From Candidatus Cloacimonetes bacterium 4572_55 (GTDB lineage Bacteria; 4572-55), in the NCBI GenBank assembly GCA_002084765.1, contig NBMB01000108.1, positions 1 through 7,595 of the forward strand: a stretch of 7,595 nt of DNA, read 5' to 3'. The notes under the pieces are model-generated. The model had not been told where the DNA came from. It did no database searches and saw only the letters and a program-made list of their open reading frames with translations. Positions 1-4,452 of the stretch are shown here, in pieces. The stretch's first letter is position 1. Each line of letters begins with the position of its first letter. The position numbers were made by a program, and so were the translations under genes.

Positions 1-2
1 AG

Positions 3-122
3 CAGGTCGATATGTATAAAGGCCAGCTCGTTGATTATTATTTTGAAAATACATTTGAAAAAGAATCAGTCTTGCTTGGATGGATGCCACTGCCAGCACT
101 GAAGATTAAGGTGACAGAATGA
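3..122 (+). CDS. C-terminal end of a DUF551-like phage protein (partial)
   Basis: The open frame enters from the left edge and stops with TGA at 120-122, overlapping the thyX start codon as ATGA. About 39 residues are visible. Near the end they read GWMPLPALK, which resembles the GWMPLPEPP-type tail of DUF551 proteins, small phage proteins of unknown function common in early or accessory operons. The family link is from memory and rests on one short motif. The 4-nt overlap suggests translational coupling to thyX. The N-terminal part lies outside the window, so total length and start cannot be judged. Confidence 0.6.
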   Translation, partial: QVDMYKGQLVDYYFENTFEKESVLLGWMPLPALKIKVTE

Positions 123-750
123 AAGTAACCCTGCTAACACACACACCAAACCCGCAGCAGGTCGTAGCAGCAGCGGCAAGACTTTGCTATTCAGACAGTG
201 GAATTGATGAGTTGATGCAGTTAGATGGGCCAGCACGTGAGAAGTTGATAGCAAAGATACTCAAGTCTGGTCATTTCTCAGTCTTAGAAAACGCTACATT
301 TTCCTTTGGCATAGAGGGTATCAGTCGTGCATGTTCTCATCAGCTTGTGCGTCACAGATTAGCTAGTTTTTCCCAACAATCACAGAGATATGTCAAGACA
401 GTAAATGACAACTTTGGTTTTGATCCAAACTATCAGGATCAATGCGTGTGGCCCGAATCGATTATGAATGCACCCGACGCGCACGCTTTGTGCTACCGAA
501 CGCAGAAAAGACCAGCCTCGTGATGACCATGAACGCCCGAGAGCTGCACCACTTCTTCAGCCTTCGTTGCTGTAATCGTGCCCAGTGGGAAATAAGAGCA
601 ATGGCAAAAGAGATGCTGAAGATTTGCCGACAGACTGCGCCTCTGTTGTTTGCTGAGGCTGGTCCAAGTTGCTTGCGTGGTAAATGTGCCGAGGGTGATA
701 TGTGCTGTGGAAAGTCGGAAGAGGTTATCTTGGAGCTAGGCAATGTGTGA
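119..750 (+). pseudogene. thyX: Flavin-dependent thymidylate synthase ThyX, internally deleted and frameshifted
   Basis: ThyX makes dTMP from dUMP using FAD, NADPH and methylene-tetrahydrofolate; phages carry it to supply thymidylate for DNA synthesis. The N-terminal part (119 to about 487) has the signature RHR-x7-S at residues 78-88 and an upstream GHFSVLEN segment. The C-terminal part is in another frame, about 478-750. It carries [19 protein letters not shown] and CNRAQWEIR, the conserved substrate/FAD-site region, then a Cys-rich tail. From RYV to ARFVLPNA there are only about 29 residues, where T. maritima ThyX has about 54, so roughly 25-30 codons of a helical region are missing and the frame changes. 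Read straight through, the first frame ends at TGA 521-523, giving 134 aa without the second half of the active site. Such a product should be inactive. ATG 442 could restart translation, but an AGGA only three bases upstream is a poor site. A sequencing or assembly error is possible. Confidence 0.85.
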
Positions 751-985
751 GCAACGATATAAACCAGAGCGCATTTATCACGTAAGCAAAACACAGCTAA
801 GCGTTGCGCGCCATTGGGGGCAATGTACTTACAACGGTGCGCTTTATCATTATGATGCTGTAGCGGACATGCTAACCCGTGATGATATATTTAAGGAGAA
901 TTTAGCGCAAAACAAACAGCTTGCAGATGATCATAAAAAGGCCGAGAAGGAACGCTTCATGTCGATGCAGAAGGATTTATTTTAA
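743..985 (+). CDS. Small phage protein of unknown function (80 aa)
   Basis: The product has 80 residues. The start ATG (743) lies inside the end of thyX with an 8-nt overlap (ATGTGTGA), suggesting coupled translation. The first half has a compact Tyr/His-rich segment ([19 protein letters not shown]). The second half is a charged, probably helical tail ([17 protein letters not shown]). No signal peptide, membrane segment or catalytic motif is visible. Similar short proteins sit beside methyltransferase or thyX genes in phage early operons, as far as I recall, but I cannot name a family. The TAA stop (983-985) overlaps the ribosome-binding site of the methyltransferase that follows. Confidence 0.75.
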   Translation: MCEQRYKPERIYHVSKTQLSVARHWGQCTYNGALYHYDAVADMLTRDDIFKENLAQNKQLADDHKKAEKERFMSMQKDLF

Positions 986-989
986 GGAG
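984..989 (+). promoter_or_regulatory. Shine-Dalgarno site for the methyltransferase
   Basis: AAGGAG lies seven bases before GTG 997. It decides in favour of the GTG start, since no ATG is suitably placed. It overlaps the stop codon of the small upstream gene, which would couple the two. Confidence 0.75.
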
Positions 990-996
990 AGTAATT

Positions 997-1614
997 GTGG
1001 GAGTTGAGCTTTTAAATTGTGATTGCCTTGAGTACATGGCAACGCTTGATGATAATGCGTTTGATTTGGTTATTTCAGACCCTCCTTATGGCATAAACAT
1101 CAACGAGAGTATAGGTAGGAGAAAAGGAGACTCACACAGTGGACACAAGAAAACATATTGGGATAACGAGATACCTAGTGCCGAATATTTCAAGGAGATA
1201 CGGAGGATAAGTAAGAATCAAATAGTGTGGGGTGGGAATTACATGACTGAACACTTACCGCCTTCACCGTGTTGGATTTTATGGGACAAGGGCTTTTCTG
1301 AGCTTGTCACTTTTGCTCAATTTGAAATGGCGTGGACTTCATTTAAGACAAGCGCAAAGAAGTTTGATAAGAATCCAAATCAAGCAAATAGAATACATCC
1401 AACACAGAAACCGATAAAACTATATTCGTGGGTGATGGGTAAGTATTCTGACTGCAGCCAGCGTATACTTGACACCCACTTAGGTTCTGGCTCTAGCGCA
1501 ATAGCGGCTCATTATTTCGGCTGCGACTTCGTAGGGTGCGAGTTGGACGAAAACTACTATAAGGCCGCGTGTGAAAGATTCGACAGAGAAACGCGACAGA
1601 TTGCGATGTTTTGA
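997..1614 (+). CDS. Phage DNA adenine methyltransferase, beta-type motif order
   Basis: This is a 205-residue site-specific DNA methyltransferase, predicted to transfer a methyl group from S-adenosylmethionine to adenine N6. Catalytic motif IV is DPPY at residues 28-31 (ISDPPYGI). The AdoMet-binding region comes after it: DTHLGSGSSAIAAH from residue 159, then FVGCELDENYY. HPTQKP (134-139) precedes motif I. This IV-then-I order is that of the beta class (HinfI, CcrM type), with the target-recognition region around residues 35-130. It is shorter than many family members, so that region is small. The GTG start has a good Shine-Dalgarno site. No restriction endonuclease gene is adjacent, so it is probably an orphan phage enzyme, perhaps protecting phage DNA from host restriction. 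The recognition sequence cannot be read from the protein. Confidence 0.9.
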   Translation: MGVELLNCDCLEYMATLDDNAFDLVISDPPYGININESIGRRKGDSHSGHKKTYWDNEIPSAEYFKEIRRISKNQIVWGGNYMTEHLPPSPCWILWDKGFSELVTFAQFEMAWTSFKTSAKKFDKNPNQANRIHPTQKPIKLYSWVMGKYSDCSQRILDTHLGSGSSAIAAHYFGCDFVGCELDENYYKAACERFDRETRQIAMF

Positions 1615-1616
1615 TC

Positions 1617-2198
1617 ATGGCAAATAAAACCCGCCGCTGTACTTTTTGCAAAGACTACTTTCCTGCCGATGGTGGGATAGTTTTACCTGCTGGATTTTTC
1701 TGCTCATTCGACCACGCTGCCGAATACGCTAAAAAAAAGCAGGACAAGTTGAAAGAGAAGCGGCGCAAACAGCAAAAGAAAACTGACAAGACTAAGAGGG
1801 ACAGTTTAAAGACAGTTCGCGACCTAATGCCAGAGGCTCAAGCAGCTTTCAACAAATATATTCGCGCTAGGGATTATGGGTTGCCATGTATTAGCTGTGG
1901 TGCAACGCCAAAACAAAAGGTGGGTGGCACTGTCGATGCGGGCCATTATCGCAGCAGGGGTTCAGCTGGACACCTTAGGTTCAATGTTTGGAATTGCCAC
2001 TCGCAGTGCGTATTGTGCAACCGGTATCAGTCTGGAAATGTTGTAGATTATCGAATCAATTTGATTAAAAAAATAGGTGTTGAACGTGTTGAAACGCTGG
2101 AAAATGATAACGATCCACGCAAGTTTAGCGTGGAATACTTGCGAAGAGTGAAGCGAATATTTAACAAGCGAGCAAGAATTGTGTTGAAAAGAAAATGA
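1617..2198 (+). CDS. ninG: NinG family phage recombination protein
   Basis: The 193-residue product matches the layout of lambda NinG (Rap), a structure-specific recombination endonuclease that cuts branched DNA; lambda NinG is about 200 residues. An N-terminal zinc-finger-like cluster (C8, C11, C29, H33) is followed by a very basic Lys/Arg stretch (39-65). The core is the segment 75-141. It contains AFNKYIRARDYGLPCISCG (C91, C94), AGHYRSRG (H110), HLRFN and CHSQCVLCN (C131, C134), an HNH-like metal-binding arrangement. The end reads KKIGVERVETLEN and the closing FSVEYLRRVK, typical of the family. I chose ATG 1617 (MANKTRR), two bases after the methyltransferase stop. An upstream TTG at 1611 would add two residues; neither start has a convincing Shine-Dalgarno site. 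It is the last gene of the + strand operon. Confidence 0.92.
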   Translation: MANKTRRCTFCKDYFPADGGIVLPAGFFCSFDHAAEYAKKKQDKLKEKRRKQQKKTDKTKRDSLKTVRDLMPEAQAAFNKYIRARDYGLPCISCGATPKQKVGGTVDAGHYRSRGSAGHLRFNVWNCHSQCVLCNRYQSGNVVDYRINLIKKIGVERVETLENDNDPRKFSVEYLRRVKRIFNKRARIVLKRK

Positions 2199-2211
2199 AT
2201 AGTGCTATAGT
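2184..2211 (+). promoter_or_regulatory. Predicted sigma-70 promoter with extended -10
   Basis: TTGAAA (2184-2189), a 16-bp spacer, then TATAGT (2206-2211) preceded by TG at 2203-2204, the extended -10 form. Transcription would start near 2218. It lies at the very end of ninG, and the only thing downstream on this strand is the terminator at 2257-2292. This is a motif match only; AT-rich phage DNA gives chance matches. Confidence 0.4.
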
Positions 2212-2217
2212 GACTTT

Positions 2218-2290
2218 ACAACGTTCCTCCTCTTTCCCTGCGTTGTCTCCTGAGCGGCCCACCACTTAATTGTTGGTGGGCTTTTTTATT
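2218..2290 (+). ncRNA. Candidate short RNA between promoter and terminator
   Basis: If the promoter above is active, the transcript would be about 70-75 nt and end at the intrinsic terminator, with no open frame of note. Its 5' half is pyrimidine-rich and contains CCTCCT (2226-2231), which could pair with Shine-Dalgarno sequences. The 3' half is a stable hairpin with a U-tract, as in Hfq-binding small RNAs. Lambda has a loosely comparable arrangement at pR'/tR', but there is no downstream + strand gene here. The call rests on position and motifs only. Confidence 0.25.
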
Positions 2291-2292
2291 TT
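2257..2292 (+). terminator. Rho-independent terminator of the early operon
   Basis: GCCCACCA (2257-2264) pairs perfectly with TGGTGGGC (2274-2281) around a 9-nt loop and is followed by TTTTTTATTTT. The U-tract is only on the + strand side, so it ends ninG-operon transcription. It also lies inside the 3' end of the convergent - strand gene, whose last codons KKPTNN and stop are encoded by the U-tract, stem and loop. Confidence 0.9.
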
Positions 2293-2568
2293 CTCTAATC
2301 TACTGAGTCTATCGCCGTTCCCGTCGATCCGCGCGTCTAACACTGTCATCATGGTTTCGCCGTGCTTGTAAGTGTAAGCCGTAAACCCAACAACTCCTGT
2401 GATCACGGTCATCATTAACATTGCTGACAATCCTAACGCCCATATCAGCATTTTAATTTGCGCCCCGTTTGTCGCACATGATGCAATCAATTTGCTGATA
2501 GCCTCTTCATTCCGCTCGTGTGATGGGCAGTATACTTGCTCCCTTCTGTCTTTACCGGATCGTTCCAT
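2266..2568 (-). CDS. Small single-pass membrane protein of unknown function
   Basis: The product has 100 residues from ATG 2568. A GTG at 2574 would add two residues, but it overlaps the Shine-Dalgarno sequence AAGG (2574-2577), so I prefer the ATG. The N-terminal part is charged with YCPSHERNEEAI (Cys14, His17). A single hydrophobic segment spans about residues 40-66 (LIWALGLSAMLMM and on). A short amphipathic helix follows (about 72-95, DRLSRLEKIKK). This soluble-TM-helix layout is seen in small phage lysis-region or haemolysin XhlA-like membrane proteins, but I cannot assign a family. It is the last gene of the - strand late operon and its stop codon lies in the loop of the opposing operon's terminator. 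Confidence 0.7.
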   Translation of the reverse strand: MERSGKDRREQVYCPSHERNEEAISKLIASCATNGAQIKMLIWALGLSAMLMMTVITGVVGFTAYTYKHGETMMTVLDARIDGNGDRLSRLEKIKKPTNN

Positions 2569-2629
2569 GATCACCTTGTCAGTTATAGTTTTGTCAGACT
2601 TACAATAAAAATACTATCGTGGAAATTCT

Positions 2630-2875
2630 TTATTTTGCTGCACCGATAAGCAGCATGGACATTGCTTGACTTATCGCGCTTGGCTGGTCTGGATAACCTC
2701 TATCGTCCGAAATTATCACAGTTCCGTCAGGTTTAGTTAATGATAATAATGCCCCCCTTTTGTTATTGACCTCGTACCCGTCAATTTGTGCTGTGTAATT
2801 TGTCATCGGTGAGCACCCGCTGACCCCGATAACCAACAACACACTAACTAATATCTTTGTAAAAATTCGGCTCAA
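2630..2875 (-). CDS. Small predicted lipoprotein
   Basis: The product has 81 residues and a lipoprotein signal peptide: Lys7 near the N-terminus, a hydrophobic run IL-VSVLLVIGVSG, and a lipobox VSGC with Cys21 as the likely lipidated residue. The mature part, about 60 residues, is polar (DGYEVNNKRGALLSLTKPDG) and not proline-rich, so it does not look like a classical Rz1 spanin. The start is TTG 2875. It is supported by AAAGGGG six bases upstream and by giving a complete signal peptide; no internal ATG would keep it. It overlaps the end of the preceding gene by 32 nt in another frame. Outer-membrane-facing lipoproteins in phage late operons act in lysis or in superinfection exclusion; which applies here is unknown. 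Confidence 0.75.
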   Translation of the reverse strand: MSRIFTKILVSVLLVIGVSGCSPMTNYTAQIDGYEVNNKRGALLSLTKPDGTVIISDDRGYPDQPSAISQAMSMLLIGAAK

Positions 2876-3440
2876 AAGTTACCCCTTTGAAATTATCCCA
2901 CTCATCCTCTTCAATTGCACTGTTATGAGATAGTTTAATTTTCCATCCGATCTGAACAACTATGGCGCGATCAGACTGCCCCCATCTACGCACCCAATAC
3001 AACATGGGCCTGACAAGCCAGCCACTTTTTGGCCTTGCATAGAGGATCTGGAATCCGCAGCTGTTAAAGTCGTCTCTAACGTAATCTTGGCCGCAAAGTT
3101 TGTGGAATGTGAACTTACGAATATCTAATCCGATAACAATACGTTTTAAATAGTTGTAAGGGTTACGCACACCAGACCACCACCACATTTTAAACCATGA
3201 CGGAACCCACGCTGGGAAGTAGGTGTTCCAATACCACCCACGCGAATCACCCGTAAGACCATCTTCTGGGTTGCTGAACCACTTTAGCCAGTCGGGGAGT
3301 TGCATCTGGTACACACCTGAGGTGGGTGACTTGTACTGCGTAAACTTGATGTATCGGGTTGGTTTTGCGAAAGGTAGCCCAACAGCCACCATAATCACAG
3401 GCAGCAATAAAAACACTAATGGGATTAGTAGCCATATCAT
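2844..3440 (-). CDS. Trp-rich phage protein with N-terminal membrane segment
   Basis: The product has 198 residues. Residues 2-22 are strongly hydrophobic (WLLIPLVFLLLPVIMVAVG), a membrane anchor or uncleaved signal. The next part is unusually rich in Trp and Tyr: LPDWLKWFSNPEDGLTGD at 48-65, a WWW run at 86-88, and RNPYNYL at 92-98. The pattern of DWLxWFxxPxDxLxGD followed by RNPxY resembles a family of unnamed tailed-phage late-region proteins (DUF7338-like, from memory, unverified). The C-terminal half has several beta-like stretches (GFQILYARPKSGW, IVVQIGWKIKL). ATG 3440 has only a weak GGTG upstream. It overlaps the lipoprotein gene by 32 nt. Its role is unknown; an envelope role is plausible from the anchor and neighbours. 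Confidence 0.75.
   Translation of the reverse strand: MIWLLIPLVFLLLPVIMVAVGLPFAKPTRYIKFTQYKSPTSGVYQMQLPDWLKWFSNPEDGLTGDSRGWYWNTYFPAWVPSWFKMWWWSGVRNPYNYLKRIVIGLDIRKFTFHKLCGQDYVRDDFNSCGFQILYARPKSGWLVRPMLYWVRRWGQSDRAIVVQIGWKIKLSHNSAIEEDEWDNFKGVTFEPNFYKDIS
2882..2888 (-). promoter_or_regulatory. Shine-Dalgarno site for the lipoprotein gene
   Basis: AAAGGGG on the - strand, six bases before TTG 2875. It lies inside the coding end of the upstream gene and is the main support for the unusual TTG start. Confidence 0.6.
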
Positions 3441-3458
3441 AACGCGTCACCACAACAC

Positions 3459-3656
3459 TCAACCAGCTCGATTAATGCCTGATCTGTTAGCAACCACGCG
3501 CAGCCTGTCAATCCGTGTATTGATAGCATCAACATCGCCGTCAATAACAGCCTTCCTAAATGTTTGTTTTTTAGCATACGGATCACTCCTGCGCTCCTGC
3601 CAATAGTCGATAACTAAAGGCAGGAGCAGTGAGATAATTGATAGGACGGTTGCCAT
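3459..3656 (-). CDS. Small membrane-anchored protein
   Basis: The product has 65 residues. A short N-terminal hydrophobic segment (about 2-17, ATVLSIISLLLPLVIDY) is followed by a charged helical region (QERRSDPYAKKQTFRKAV) and a second helix (DAINTRIDRLRVVAN). The start ATG shares one base with the TAA stop of the upstream holin candidate (TAATG), so translation is probably coupled. An N-terminal anchor with a helical periplasmic or cytoplasmic tail is the general layout of inner-membrane spanins, but the protein is shorter than usual for those. No family recognised. Confidence 0.7.
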   Translation of the reverse strand: MATVLSIISLLLPLVIDYWQERRSDPYAKKQTFRKAVIDGDVDAINTRIDRLRVVANRSGINRAG

Positions 3657-4087
3657 TACTTGAGAGCCTTGTCGCCCGTGGCACCAACACCGCTAATCAT
3701 ACCAAGGGCGGCATGGACAAGAGCCTCCGCCTGAACCCCTGAGATTTTCGGTGCTGATAGCATTAACTGATTAATGGCTGTGTTGAGCTTATCGCTACCA
3801 GTAAAACCATCAAGCTCACTTGTTTTAATCTTTGCAGTTGCTTTTTCTTCAGCATACCGAATAGCGTTTTTAGCTTGATTTAGCAATAACGCTTCCGTAT
3901 CCGCTGAGATTTGCAAGTTCCATTTCTGGCGGATTTTGTTGAGTAGTAGCGTTGCAAGTCCCAACAACAGCGGCCCCAAAATAGGATATACTACGTTGTT
4001 GAGTAGGCTGGTAACTGCATCGCCTGTTTCTGTGGCGAATGCGATTGATGGTAGCAAGACCAATAGTAAAATCATAAATTGCAGCAT
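3656..4087 (-). CDS. Putative phage holin, LLH-like
   Basis: The product has 143 residues. Residues 1-18 look like a signal peptide ending in AFA before TET. A membrane segment follows at about 33-50 (VYPILGPLLLGLATLLLNK), then a long helical cytoplasmic-type region. That region contains LLNQAKNAIRYAEEKA, then GSDKLNTAINQL, then VQAEALVHAALG. The order (membrane helix, AVxxAEEKA, GxxKLxxAxxxL, EALxxAALG) matches what I recall of the phage holin LL-H family (Holin_LLH). Holins form the inner-membrane lesion that times lysis. AGGAG (4094-4098) lies six bases before ATG 4087. It is translationally coupled to the small membrane protein downstream. No endolysin gene is nearby. The family assignment is by pattern memory and moderately sure. 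Confidence 0.6.
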   Translation of the reverse strand: MLQFMILLLVLLPSIAFATETGDAVTSLLNNVVYPILGPLLLGLATLLLNKIRQKWNLQISADTEALLLNQAKNAIRYAEEKATAKIKTSELDGFTGSDKLNTAINQLMLSAPKISGVQAEALVHAALGMISGVGATGDKALK

Positions 4088-4130
4088 TTCTCTCTCCTAG
4101 TATTGTTTTATCTCTCTAAAAGCTACTCAG

Positions 4131-4439
4131 TTATATTCCTTCAGGAGCAGTATTTCCTAGTAGTATTTTAACCAACACTGCCTGTAATTCCTCTGTGGTT
4201 GTAGCATTCGCAAGTTCAGATCGGGTTACTCCTGATATTTTCTGCCCATCGATTATACGTGGAGGCGTAGCGATATCCGCCAACTCGTCCTCAGTTGGGA
4301 TATCGTCAGGTTTAATCTGTCGATCCAAGAAAATTAGGGTTTCCCCCTGTGCAGCATGATGCGCTCTAATTGCAGGAGTGTCCTGCTCGTATTGTATGCC
4401 AGTGTATTTATGGTCTTTTATTACAGTTAGATATGCCAT
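4131..4439 (-). CDS. Small protein downstream of the tail fibre, unknown function
   Basis: The product has 102 residues, with no membrane segment or signal peptide. The N-terminal half (LTVIKDHKYTGIQYEQDTPAI) looks beta-rich; the middle is acidic (KPDDIPTEDELADI); the C-terminal third is helical (SELANATTTEELQAVLVKIL). A GGGGG tract lies upstream of ATG 4439, ten bases away, which is a little long. It lies 13 bases after the tail-fibre stop. Proteins in that position are often tail-fibre assembly chaperones or small structural parts, but no recognisable motif supports this. Confidence 0.7.
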   Translation of the reverse strand: MAYLTVIKDHKYTGIQYEQDTPAIRAHHAAQGETLIFLDRQIKPDDIPTEDELADIATPPRIIDGQKISGVTRSELANATTTEELQAVLVKILLGNTAPEGI

Positions 4440-4452
4440 GTTTTATGTCCCC

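Noticed and set aside
480-523. Programmed ribosomal frameshift in thyX
   Set aside because: No clear slippery heptamer is present, and about 25-30 residues are missing, which frameshifting alone cannot explain.
442-750. Independent small gene starting at ATG 442
   Set aside because: Its sequence is the ThyX C-terminus; the first dozen residues are out-of-frame readthrough of ThyX coding DNA and the ribosome site is badly spaced.
462-794. - strand open frame opposite thyX
   Set aside because: It is antisense to recognisable ThyX sequence, with no ribosome site or protein-like features.
1611-1616. TTG 1611 as the ninG start
   Set aside because: It overlaps the methyltransferase stop and adds only two residues; ATG 1617 gives a normal MANK start, though neither has a clear ribosome site.
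2213-2232. - strand gene start after AGGAGG
   Set aside because: The complement of CCTCCT resembles a ribosome site, but the following TTG is immediately followed by TAA.
2575-2629. - strand promoter upstream of the last membrane protein
   Set aside because: TATAAC is present, but the best -35 candidate TTGTAA is only 12 bases away; alternatives are too weak to call.
3247-3462. - strand frame overlapping the start of the Trp-rich protein, as a nested spanin
   Set aside because: It starts at a TTG without a ribosome site, has no lipobox, and the sequence looks like a frame shadow.
3223-3606. + strand open frame opposite the late genes
   Set aside because: It lies antisense to two supported - strand genes and shows no domain or start signal.
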